DNA of 64,000 nucleotides from Streptomyces sp. NBC_01591 (GTDB lineage: Bacteria > Actinomycetota > Actinomycetes > Streptomycetales > Streptomycetaceae): contig NZ_CP109327.1 of the NCBI RefSeq assembly GCF_035918155.1, forward strand, positions 5,704,001 through 5,768,000. Direction: 5' to 3'. This document shows, one piece after another, positions 57,113 through 64,000 of this stretch. Positions within the stretch are counted from its first letter, which is position 1. Every line of letters begins with the position of its first letter. The position numbers were made by a program, and so were the translations under genes. A model generated the notes under the pieces. The model saw only the letters and a program-made list of their open reading frames with translations. It was not told the DNA's origin and ran no database searches.

Positions 57113-58627
57113 TCAGTCCGTCAGCGTCTCGCCGAAGCGGGACGGGCCGGTCGGGGCGCCGATCGTGGCCGCGCCGAACGAGACAGAACCCTTGGCGATG
57201 ACGCCCGTGGCATCCGTTCCGAAGATCCACAGGGCGCCCCTGCTGCTGTTCTCCGTCGGGGCGCCGACCACCATCTCCGCGCGGCCCTTGCCGTCGTAGT
57301 CGCCCAGCGCGACGGCCTGGCCGAACTGGTCGCCCGCCTCGGCGGCACCCGGGACCCCGGCCGTGTACTGGCCGAACTCCTTGGAACCCGCGCCGCTCAC
57401 GCCCTTCGGGCCGCCCTTCAGCACCAGGACCCGGCCGGCGTCGGAGATGCCGTTGATCCGCTCGTTCGGCAGGCCCGTGGCGATGTCGGGGTAGCCGTCG
57501 CCGTCCGTGTCGCCCAGCGCCAGGCTGTAGCCCATCCGGTCGTGGAACTCGGCCGTACCCGAGATGCCTTCGGTGTCCTGGTTGATCCAGACGGGCTTGC
57601 GGGTGGTGCTCTGCCCCTCCAGGGAGCCGTACGAGACGAAGAGCGCGCCGCCCTTCTTCACGGGGGTGTCCGCCTGTGACCACTCGTCGCCGCGCCCGAT
57701 GACGATGTCCCCGTGGCCGTCCTTGTCCAGGTCGGCGATGCCCACGGAGGTGCCGCCGACACCGGCGCCGTCCGCGTCCTTGATCTCGACCGGGGCGGAG
57801 AACCCGGTGCGACTGCCCTTCAGTAGATACGTGTGCTGCTGCCACGGGTCGTCCGGGCCGAAGCCGAGTACCACCAGATCGCCCACGCCGTCGCCGGTCA
57901 CGTCGCCGACGGCGATCTCCGAGATGTCGAGCAGGTCGGTGCCCTCGACCGAGAACGAACTGAGCCGGCTCCACTGGCCGGTGCGGTCGATCGGGCCGTG
58001 CAGGATGTGGCCACCGAGTCGTGCGTCGTCCACCGCGATGTCGGCGATGCCGTCACCGTCGACGTCGCCCACGTCCAGGTCGCCGAAGCCGTAGGCCTGG
58101 TCACCGGGGATGGGCTTCAGGAGCATGGCGTTCTTCGAAAGGCCGGACGGGCCACCCCAGTTGACGGTCAGCACCGTGCCCTTGTCACCGTTGGCCCGGT
58201 AGGCCCAGGGGCGGCTGACGAGATCCGCGTAACCGTCGCCGTCCAGGTCGGCGCTGCGCAGGTTCGTGCCGTAGCGGGCGTCGTCCGGGTTGTTGATGTC
58301 CGGGCGGTTCGGCCAGGTCAGCACCTGCTTGTGGGCGGAGGACAGGCCTTCGGGCCCGCCGAAGAGGACGCTCACAGCGCCCGCACCGGCCTCGGGGTCG
58401 CCGAGGACGGCCATGGGGGCGCCCACGGCCACGTCCGGGTAGCCGTCGCCGTTGAAGTCGTCGTGCAGCCGCTTGCTGCTCGGCGCGCTCGCTGCCTGGG
58501 CGGATGCCTGATCCGCCGGGACGGACGACTGCGCGGCGGCGTGGCCGGCGGGAGCGGCTACGGCTCCGGCGACCAGGGCGATCCCGGTCGCGATCGCCAG
58601 CCGGCGGCGTTGGGAAAGAACGGGCAC
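57113..58627 (-). CDS. Secreted FG-GAP/VCBS beta-propeller protein
   Basis: 504 residues from the GTG at 58627 (GGAG 9 nt upstream). The Sec signal peptide ends near AGHAAA. At least seven integrin-alpha-like calcium-binding repeats follow: DFNGDGYPDVAVGAP, DLDGDGYADLV, DVDGDGIADIAV, DVTGDGVGDLVV, DLDKDGHGDIVIG, DTDGDGYPDIATGLP and DYDGKGRAEMVVGAP. This is the signature of a seven-bladed propeller. There is no sorting signal or C-terminal helix, so it is probably released. It lies just downstream of the class F sortase on the same strand, separated by a hairpin. Confidence 0.9.
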   Translation of the reverse strand: MPVLSQRRRLAIATGIALVAGAVAAPAGHAAAQSSVPADQASAQAASAPSSKRLHDDFNGDGYPDVAVGAPMAVLGDPEAGAGAVSVLFGGPEGLSSAHKQVLTWPNRPDINNPDDARYGTNLRSADLDGDGYADLVSRPWAYRANGDKGTVLTVNWGGPSGLSKNAMLLKPIPGDQAYGFGDLDVGDVDGDGIADIAVDDARLGGHILHGPIDRTGQWSRLSSFSVEGTDLLDISEIAVGDVTGDGVGDLVVLGFGPDDPWQQHTYLLKGSRTGFSAPVEIKDADGAGVGGTSVGIADLDKDGHGDIVIGRGDEWSQADTPVKKGGALFVSYGSLEGQSTTRKPVWINQDTEGISGTAEFHDRMGYSLALGDTDGDGYPDIATGLPNERINGISDAGRVLVLKGGPKGVSGAGSKEFGQYTAGVPGAAEAGDQFGQAVALGDYDGKGRAEMVVGAPTENSSRGALWIFGTDATGVIAKGSVSFGAATIGAPTGPSRFGETLTD

Positions 58628-58659
58628 GTCGATCAACTCCGGTGCTCGGGACGTCGGTC

Positions 58660-58692
58660 GGGGCAGTACGGAACCAGCTTCCGTACTGCCCC
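58660..58692 (-). terminator. Hairpin between the sortase and FG-GAP genes
   Basis: A perfect 14-bp stem, GGGGCAGTACGGAA (58660-58673) with its complement (58679-58692), and a 5-nt loop. It should end the sortase transcript. Confidence 0.8.
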
Positions 58693-58748
58693 GTACGACC
58701 TCGCGGCCCGGCGGATGGTTGTGCCGCACCATCGACGACTGCCGGCCG

Positions 58749-59468
58749 TCAGCCCTTCTTGAAGGTGTCGAGGTGGGCGAAGGCCACCACGTTGGCCTCG
58801 TAGTCCTTCGCGGTCTTGTTGTACGCGCCTCCGCAGGTGATCAGGCGCAACTGGGCGGAGTTGGTGTCGGCGTAGACCCGGTCGTCCGGGAAGTTCGCCT
58901 TGCTGAACTGCTCCACGGAATCGACCTTGAACGTGGCGACCGAGCCGTCCTCGCGGGTGATGTCGACCTTGGCTCCGGGCTTGAGGTACCGGAGCTGAAG
59001 GAAGACGGCCGGACCGGTCATCGTGTCGACATGGCCCGCCACGATCGAGGCACCGCGCTCGCCGGGGGTGGCGCCGTCCTTGAACCAGCCGACGAGGTTG
59101 CTGTCGTTGGGGGGCGGCGAGTCCAGCTGACCGGTGGCGCCGATGGACAGATCGGTGAACGGCGCGTCGACGCCGATGTCCGTGATCCGCAGCCGCTTCG
59201 GGACGGAACGCGACATCGCCGGGCCGACGGTGGCCTTCGACGAGGTGACGGGGTCGGGTGCGGCATGGGAGCCGAGGATCTCGGGGACGGCGGACGAGAC
59301 GGCTGCGGGCGGGGCCGGCGGCTTGTCGTCGACCGAGGCGCCGAAGGAGTTGTAGATGAGGACCATGCCGAGCCCGGCTGTCACGGCGGGCCACATCAGG
59401 GCGCGGCCCAGTGTGGTTCGGGGGGCAGTTCGGGTGGGGGTGGAGCCGGTCGACTGCGGGGCGGCCAT
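58749..59468 (-). CDS. Class F sortase
   Basis: A 239-residue transpeptidase. It has a cytoplasmic basic N-terminus, one membrane helix (about residues 24-42) and a Pro/Ala linker. The sortase barrel starts RLRITDIGVDAPFTDLSIGATGQLDSP, a class F hallmark. The catalytic His is in VAGHVDT (about H146) and Cys in LITCGG (about C212). After the Cys the segment reads AYNKTAKDYEANVVAFAHL and contains no arginine; R208, just before the Cys, is the only nearby Arg. It lies immediately downstream of the heptad-repeat protein gene, its likely substrate. Confidence 0.93.
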   Translation of the reverse strand: MAAPQSTGSTPTRTAPRTTLGRALMWPAVTAGLGMVLIYNSFGASVDDKPPAPPAAVSSAVPEILGSHAAPDPVTSSKATVGPAMSRSVPKRLRITDIGVDAPFTDLSIGATGQLDSPPPNDSNLVGWFKDGATPGERGASIVAGHVDTMTGPAVFLQLRYLKPGAKVDITREDGSVATFKVDSVEQFSKANFPDDRVYADTNSAQLRLITCGGAYNKTAKDYEANVVAFAHLDTFKKG

Positions 59469-59565
59469 GGGAACGTGCCTTTCGGTTGTGCGGTGTTGAG
59501 GAGGAGGCCAGGGGAGGGGGCGTTCCGGGGCTTATCCGGGGCTTATCAGGGGGAAAAGCAGCCGC

Positions 59566-59597
59566 CGCGGCCGCCGCCCCGAGGGGCAGCGGCCGCG
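59566..59597 (-). terminator. Hairpin terminator after the heptad-repeat gene
   Basis: A 15-bp GC-rich stem with one mismatch (59566-59580 with 59583-59597), 33 bp beyond the stop of the repeat protein gene. Confidence 0.7.
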
Positions 59598-59629
59598 ACA
59601 ACGTAACGACCGGCTGGCAATCTGGCCTG

Positions 59630-60946
59630 TCAGGCCATCGCGCCACCCGTCGACTGGCGGCGGCGCAGCTTGTACGCGCCGACACCGACACCGCCGAGCA
59701 GCAGCGCCGAGCCGGCGGCCAGACCGCCACCGGTCATCGCCATGCCGCCACCGCCGGTGTGCACGCCACCACGGGGCTTGTCACCGCCGCGGCCGCCGTA
59801 GCCGCCGCGGTCGCCGCCGCCGTAGCCACCACGGTCGTCGCCGCCGCCGTAGCCGCCGCGGTCGCCGCCGTAGCCACCACGGCCGCCTTCGTCGCCGCCG
59901 CGGCCACCCTCGTCGCCGCCGCGGTCGCCACCGCGGCCGCCCTCGTCGTCAGCGGTGATCACGGAGGCCATGAAGCCGCCACCGGCGTGGACGCCGCCAC
60001 GCGGCTTGTCACCACCGCGGCCGCCGTAGCCACCGCCTTCGTCGCCGCCGCGTCCGCCGCGGTCGCCGCCGTAGCCGCCACGGTCGCCGCCGCGGCCGCC
60101 CTCGTCGCCGCCACGGTCGCCGCCACGGCCGCCTTCGTCGCCGCCACGGCCGCCTTCGTCGCCGCCGCGGCCGCCCTCGTCGCCGCCACGGTCGCCGCCA
60201 CGGCCGCCTTCGTCGCCGCCGCGGCCACCCTCGTCGCCGCCACGGTCGCCACCGCGGCCGCCCTCGTCGTCAGCGGTGATCACGGAGGCCATGAAGCCGC
60301 CGCCGGTGTGGACGCCGCCACGCGGCTTGTCGTGGCCGCCGCGTCCACCGCGGTCGCCGCCGCGGCCACCCTCGTCGCCGCCGCGACCGCCTTCGTCGCC
60401 GCCGCGTCCACCGCGGTCGCCGCCACGGCCGCCTTCGTCGCCGCCACGGCCGCCTTCGTCGCCGCCGCGACCGCCTTCGTCGCCGCCGCGTCCACCGCGG
60501 TCGCCGCCACGGCCGCCTTCGTCGCCGCCACGGCCGCCTTCGTCGCCGCCGCGTCCACCGCGGTCGCCGCCACGGCCACCCTCGTCGCCGCCACGGCCAC
60601 CCTCGTCGCCGCCGCGACCACCCTCGTCGTCAGCGGTGATGACGCCGGCCATGAAGCCGCCGCCGGCGCGCACGCCACCGTACGGCTTGTCACGGTCGCC
60701 GCGGTCGCCGCCGCGGCCGCCGTGGTCGTCCCGACCGCCGCGGTCCCCGCGGTCGTCACCGCGGTCACCGTAGCCACCACGGTCGTCGCCGCGGTCGGAG
60801 TTTCCGTGGTCGTCGCCGTGCGAGGACGAGTAACCGTTGTCGTGGCCCGAGTCGCCTGACGTGGCCATGGCGTAAGCGGACGGGCCGGTGATGGCAAGGA
60901 CCGCTGTGACAGCGGCCGAAGCGAACAGTGTGCGGGCAGAGCGCAT
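59630..60946 (-). CDS. Cell-surface Gly/Arg/Asp heptad-repeat protein with MAMTG sorting-like tail
   Basis: 438 residues. The Sec signal is [20 protein letters not shown]...SAYA (cut near residue 26). A charged region rich in Asp, Gly, Arg and His follows to about residue 85. The rest is built from [14 protein letters not shown] heptads, interrupted by DKPxGGVxxGGGFMAxVITADDE modules at about 86-108, 206-228 and 313-335. A final module, [20 protein letters not shown], is at the end. MAMTG (about residue 402) plus a hydrophobic stretch ([17 protein letters not shown]) plus KLRRR is a cell-wall sorting signal of LAXTG-like type. It is the probable substrate of the adjacent class F sortase. The function is unknown; adhesin, spacer or metal-binding roles are possible. 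Confidence 0.85.
   Translation of the reverse strand: MRSARTLFASAAVTAVLAITGPSAYAMATSGDSGHDNGYSSSHGDDHGNSDRGDDRGGYGDRGDDRGDRGGRDDHGGRGGDRGDRDKPYGGVRAGGGFMAGVITADDEGGRGGDEGGRGGDEGGRGGDRGGRGGDEGGRGGDEGGRGGDRGGRGGDEGGRGGDEGGRGGDEGGRGGDRGGRGGDEGGRGGDEGGRGGDRGGRGGHDKPRGGVHTGGGFMASVITADDEGGRGGDRGGDEGGRGGDEGGRGGDRGGDEGGRGGDEGGRGGDEGGRGGDRGGDEGGRGGDRGGYGGDRGGRGGDEGGGYGGRGGDKPRGGVHAGGGFMASVITADDEGGRGGDRGGDEGGRGGDEGGRGGYGGDRGGYGGGDDRGGYGGGDRGGYGGRGGDKPRGGVHTGGGGMAMTGGGLAAGSALLLGGVGVGAYKLRRRQSTGGAMA
59751..60691 (-). repeat. Coding minisatellite: 21-bp units and four ~70-bp modules
   Basis: Tandem 21-bp units encode the GGRGGD(E/R) heptad. They are interrupted by near-identical longer modules at about 60622-60691, 60262-60331 and 59941-60010, and a shortened one at about 59751-59782. 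The spacing shrinks from about 360 to 321 to 230 bp toward the 3' end. The units stay in frame. Confidence 0.85.
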
Positions 60947-61489
60947 CTGAACACATTCCTTCCGCGCAACTGCGAAGAGTGACGGGTTGTCGACTCAGTG
61001 TGGCGCAGTGGCGACGTGATCTACCGTTAGCCGGAATGCGAATCCGCGCCATCGGGGAGCGCAGCATTGGAGCTACACCGTGGGCTCTTTCGGGTGGCGT
61101 GGGGCCGATAATCACCCGTTGGACTGCACGCAGCGACGCGTGAGGTTTGGGCGGTGGGGCCCCATCCGTTTGCCGACGTATCCGTGCGGCGGTGTGATCG
61201 TCACCCGGTTCGCGACGGACTTTCAGTAGCTGCGAACGGCCCTCGGTGGAATAGGGAGTTGAGGGAGGTGCGCGAGGCGGCGGTCCGGCCGGGCGCGCCC
61301 CGCGCCCGGCCGGCATTCCCCGCGCGGGCGCCCCGGATCCGCGTCGGCGGCGTCCGTGATCCGCCGCCGCTGACCTGCTTGCCTGCGAGCGCCGAGGTGT
61401 GCGCGGGACGGCGGCCGGTAAATCGGTTGTCGGGGGGTTCGGCCCTCTGTTGTACTCGCCGCTGACGTCGACCGACAAAGGAGCGGGTC
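60947..61489. other. 543-bp intergenic region
   Basis: It holds the divergent promoters of the repeat-protein gene (-) and the ribosomal protection gene (+). I see no supported coding sequence, RNA or strong hairpin. A good ribosome-binding site, AAAGGAG, at 61478-61484 precedes a small leader ORF. Confidence 0.5.
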
Positions 61490-61600
61490 ATGCGAGGAAC
61501 TCACATGTTCATTCAGGCGGGAATTGTCACCGATCTTGAGGACATGGAGTTCCGTGCACACGCTGAATCTGGGAATTCTGGCGCATGTCGACGCCGGTAA
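61490..61600 (+). CDS. Candidate leader peptide overlapping the ribosomal protection gene
   Basis: ATG at 61490 has AAAGGAG 5-6 nt upstream. The ORF reads MRGTHMFIQAGIVTDLEDME and on for 36 residues, ending CRRR with TAA at 61598-61600. It overlaps the first 47 nt of the next gene in another frame, and its internal GGAG (61546-61549) is the ribosome-binding site of that gene. Ribosomes moving through or stalling on it would directly affect initiation at 61554. tet(M) is known to be controlled through a leader ORF. That this ORF is translated is inference. Confidence 0.45.
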   Translation: MRGTHMFIQAGIVTDLEDMEFRAHAESGNSGACRRR

Positions 61601-63533
61601 GACGAGCCTGACCGAGCGGCTGCTCCACACCGCCGGTGTCATCGACGAGATCGGCAGCGTCGACGACGGCAGCACCCAGACCGATTCCCTGGCACTCGAA
61701 CGGCAACGCGGCATCACCATCAAGTCCGCCGTCGTCTCGTTCGCCATCGACGACATCACGGTCAACCTGATCGACACCCCCGGTCACCAGGACTTCATCG
61801 CCGAGGTGGAACGGGTACTGAGCGTGCTCGACGGTGCCGTGCTGGTCATTTCCGCGGTGGAGGGCGTACAGGCCCAGACCCGCGTTCTGATGCGGACACT
61901 GCGACGCCTGCGCATTCCCACGCTCATCTTCGTGAACAAGGTCGACCGCGGCGGTGCGCGGGACGAGTCCGTTCTGCGGAGCATCGCCGAGAAGCTGACC
62001 CCGGCTGTGGTCGCCATGGGCTCCATCGACGGACCCGGTGGCCCGGACGCCCGCTGCACGCCGTACACCGGAGCCGACGCCGGCTTCACGGACCGGCTGG
62101 CCGAGCTGCTCGCCGACCACGACGACGCGCTTCTTGACGCGTACGTCGAGAACGCCATGGCGCTCCCGTACCGCAGGCTGCGCGAAGAGCTGGCGGCGCA
62201 GACCGGGCGGGCGCTGGTGCATCCGGTGTACTTCGGCTCGGCGATCACCGGCGCGGGGGTGGATGCCCTGATCGACGGGGTCAGGGAGCTGCTGCCCGCG
62301 AGCGGGGGCGATGCCGGCGGGCCGGTCTCGGGCACCGTCTTCAAGGTGGAGCGCGGACCGGGCGGCGAGAAGACGGCGTACGTCCGGATGTTCTCCGGCA
62401 CGGTACGGCTCCGCGACCGGCTGCCGTTCGGCCGGGGCGACGCGCGCGCCGAGGGCAAGGTGACCGGGATCAGCGTCTTCGACCGGGGCTCGGCCGTGCG
62501 TGGGACGGCGGTCGGCGCGGGCCGGATCGCGAAGCTGCGGGGGCTCGGCGCCATCCGGGTCGGCGACCCGGTCGGCGTGCCGGACACCGCCGCACCGGGC
62601 CGGTGGTTCGCCCCGCCGACGCTGGAAGCGGTCGTGGTTCCCGGCCCACCGGCGAGCAGGGGCGAGCTGCACTTCGCGCTCGCGCAACTCGCCGAACAGG
62701 ACCCATTGATCAATCTGCGTCAGGACGACATCCGGAAGGAGGTGTCCGTCTCCCTCTACGGTGAGGTGCAGAAGGAAGTCATCCAGGCGACGCTGGCCGA
62801 CGAATTCGGAATCGGCGTCACCTTCCGCGAGACCACGACCATTTGCCTGGAACGGCCGAACGGCAGCGGTGCGGCGCACGAGATCATCGGCCAGAACGGC
62901 AATCCCTTTCTGGCGACCATCGGTCTCAGGGTCGACCCCGCCCCGGTCGGCAGCGGTATCGCGTACCGGCTGGAGGTGGAACTCGGATCGATGCCCTTCT
63001 CCCTGATGAGGGCGGTGGAGGAGACCGTGGGGGAGACTCTGCGGCAGGGAATGCGCGGCTGGCAGGTCACCGACTGCGTCGTCACCATGACGCATTCCGG
63101 CTACTGGGCCCCGTTGAGCACCGCGGGCGACTTCCGTAATCTGACCCCGCTGGTCCTGATGAGCGCGCTGAAGCAGGCCGGCACCACCGTGCACGAGCCG
63201 ATCCACCGATTCCGCCTGGAACTCCCCGCGGACCTGCTCGGCCCGGTCCTGCCCGTGCTCGCACAGCTGCGCGCCGTCCCGGGGACACCGGCCCTGCACG
63301 GCTCCGTAAGCGTGCTGGAGGGCGAGATCCCGGCGGCCCGCGTCCACGAGCTCCAGCAACAGCTTCCGGCCCTCACGCGCGGCGAGGGGGTCCTGGAGTC
63401 CGACTTCGACCGCTACCGGGCCATCGTCGGTACGCCCCCGGACCGGCCGCGCACGGACCGCGACGCGCTCAATCGCAAGGAGTACCTGCTGCGCACGGTG
63501 CGCAGGGTCGCCGCGGGCGGGGACGCGCGGTGA
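61554..63533 (+). CDS. Tet(M)/Otr(A)-type ribosomal protection GTPase
   Basis: A 659-residue EF-G-like protein. The GTG at 61554 is chosen because homologues start MxTLNxGILAHVDAGKTSLTERLL; a TTG at 61524 is less likely. G1 is AHVDAGKTS, G2 QRGITIKSA, G3 DTPGHQDF and G4 NKVD. Later are QEDxIR-like LRQDDIRKEVSVSLYGEVQKEVIQATL and the C-terminal domain region VTDCVVTMTHSGYWAP, the latter specific to tetracycline ribosomal protection proteins. Length matches Otr(A) (about 660). It removes tetracycline from the ribosome in characterised members, or may be a translation factor of unknown drug specificity. No tetracycline biosynthetic genes are in view. Confidence 0.9.
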   Translation: MHTLNLGILAHVDAGKTSLTERLLHTAGVIDEIGSVDDGSTQTDSLALERQRGITIKSAVVSFAIDDITVNLIDTPGHQDFIAEVERVLSVLDGAVLVISAVEGVQAQTRVLMRTLRRLRIPTLIFVNKVDRGGARDESVLRSIAEKLTPAVVAMGSIDGPGGPDARCTPYTGADAGFTDRLAELLADHDDALLDAYVENAMALPYRRLREELAAQTGRALVHPVYFGSAITGAGVDALIDGVRELLPASGGDAGGPVSGTVFKVERGPGGEKTAYVRMFSGTVRLRDRLPFGRGDARAEGKVTGISVFDRGSAVRGTAVGAGRIAKLRGLGAIRVGDPVGVPDTAAPGRWFAPPTLEAVVVPGPPASRGELHFALAQLAEQDPLINLRQDDIRKEVSVSLYGEVQKEVIQATLADEFGIGVTFRETTTICLERPNGSGAAHEIIGQNGNPFLATIGLRVDPAPVGSGIAYRLEVELGSMPFSLMRAVEETVGETLRQGMRGWQVTDCVVTMTHSGYWAPLSTAGDFRNLTPLVLMSALKQAGTTVHEPIHRFRLELPADLLGPVLPVLAQLRAVPGTPALHGSVSVLEGEIPAARVHELQQQLPALTRGEGVLESDFDRYRAIVGTPPDRPRTDRDALNRKEYLLRTVRRVAAGGDAR

Positions 63534-63550
63534 CCCGGGGACGGCCCTCG

Positions 63551-63613
63551 GTTCGGCAACGACCGTGTCCAGTTCAGCAACGACCGGGTCTAGTTCAGCA
63601 ACGACCGGGCCGC
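63551..63613. repeat. 21-bp tandem triplication over a stop codon
   Basis: Three copies of GTTCRGCAACGACCGKGYC plus two bases (63551-63571, 63572-63592, 63593-63613). The stop codon of the minus-strand gene lies in the middle copy; the copies beyond it would extend the protein by repeated TRSLLN. Confidence 0.85.
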
Positions 63614-64000
63614 CCGCGCCCGGCGCCGGATCGCCTCCGCCGCCGCGGGCTCGATCCCGTCGACCACGTCCGCGTACTCCTCCATCTCCGCCGCCCCGCG
63701 CAGGAACTGCCCGCTCTGGACGAGCAGCTGCGCGCGCTCGTAGCGCAGCCTGGCGGGATGCGAGGGGAGCAGCAGCGACAGGTCCACCGCCCACAGCGCC
63801 ACATCCGTGTGCTCCGGACGGGCCGCCGCCCACGCCCTGATGTTGTTCAGGATCCGCAGCACGATCTCCAGCGGCCGCGCGGGCACCAGCATCGACTCCT
63901 CCAGCGGCTCCCCGGTGGCGCCGGCCACCAGCAGCTCCGCGTCCTGCCCGGTCATCGGCCGACCGCCGTCGAACGGATCGGCCAGCACCCGCTCGGCCGG
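63590..64000 (-). CDS. SirB1/transglutaminase-like family protein, C-terminal part (cut by window edge)
   Basis: The last 136 residues of a protein whose start lies beyond 64000. The visible part, VLRILNNIRAWAAARPEHTDVALWAVDLSLLLPSHPARLRYERAQLLVQSGQFLRGAAEMEEY, resembles the TPR-like C-terminal region of SirB1-type (Transglut_core2) proteins, which ends in a similar LARLLPxxPxxLRxRG pattern. The N-terminal domain is not in view. The 3' end lies in a 21-bp triplication. Confidence 0.6.
   Translation of the reverse strand, partial: PAERVLADPFDGGRPMTGQDAELLVAGATGEPLEESMLVPARPLEIVLRILNNIRAWAAARPEHTDVALWAVDLSLLLPSHPARLRYERAQLLVQSGQFLRGAAEMEEYADVVDGIEPAAAEAIRRRARAARSLLN

Noticed and set aside
59751..60691. 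Regular repeats that could suggest a CRISPR array
   Set aside because: The repeats are in-frame 21-bp coding units without unique spacers, and there are no cas genes.
59411..60859. A 482-codon open frame on the + strand, Ala/Val/Thr-rich, across the heptad-repeat gene
   Set aside because: It is the complement of the GC-rich repeat units. Repeats of 21 bp with no A/T-rich codons stay open in several frames. The minus frame has a signal peptide, a sorting tail and a sortase neighbour.
61554..63533. Part of a tetracycline biosynthesis cluster
   Set aside because: No polyketide or tailoring genes are in the window; the protein alone does not imply drug production.

Overview
The window is a high-GC actinobacterial chromosome segment, almost certainly from a Streptomyces. 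The signs are strong G/C bias at third codon positions, frequent GTG/TTG starts, ATGA-type gene overlaps, the mycothiol gene mshB, a three-subunit-type acyl-CoA carboxylase with an epsilon subunit, SpoIIE/HATPase regulators and a class F sortase. From memory, the order peptide-transport operons, S9 peptidase, small membrane protein, mshB matches the bldK-mshB neighbourhood of Streptomyces coelicolor. I see no tRNA, rRNA, insertion sequence, prophage or CRISPR array.

Layout. 1-7300: the 5' part of an MMPL transporter, a polyprenyl diphosphate synthase, acyl-CoA carboxylase beta and epsilon subunits, a lone HATPase protein, and a PAS-PAS-GAF-SpoIIE-HATPase phosphatase whose last domain is a paralogue of the lone HATPase. 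7335-11490: PspA, a TPM-domain membrane protein and a GH18-like membrane-anchored protein. 11567-20280: a sugar-utilisation locus with a Tat-exported glycoamylase/GH144-like enzyme, GH1 beta-glucosidase, an ABC importer (binding protein and two permeases, no ATPase), an acetyl-xylan-esterase-like hydrolase and a LacI regulator. A shared operator-like sequence occurs in front of the binding protein and the regulator.

20551-44419: peptide uptake. After an orphan peptide-binding lipoprotein and typA come three complete oligopeptide ABC operons in alternating orientation (+, -, +). The outer two have the order binding protein-permease-permease-ATPase-ATPase. The middle one has permease-binding protein-permease-ATPase-ATPase, as in bldKABCDE. 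44615-51865: an integral membrane protein, a DPP-IV-type peptidase, a 64-residue membrane protein, mshB, a DUF6113-like protein and a large disordered protein with a C-terminal peptidoglycan-binding-like domain.

51950-55537: a DrrA/B-type ABC exporter in one translationally coupled operon with a histidine kinase and a LuxR-type response regulator, preceded by a 30-bp tandem repeat that is a likely regulator-binding site. 55560-56914: a small accessory patch with an apparently 5'-truncated Imm49 immunity gene and an unrecognised small CxxC protein. 57113-60946: a surface-protein locus with an FG-GAP repeat protein, a class F sortase and a 438-residue Gly/Arg/Asp heptad-repeat protein that ends in a MAMTG sorting-signal-like tail. 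61490-63533: a Tet(M)/Otr(A)-type ribosomal protection GTPase preceded and overlapped by a small leader ORF. The window ends inside a SirB1-like gene.

The most interesting candidates are the sortase/heptad-repeat/FG-GAP locus, the leader ORF on the ribosomal protection gene, the tandem repeats controlling the ABC/two-component operon, and the alternating peptide-transport operons with their conserved intercistronic hairpins.
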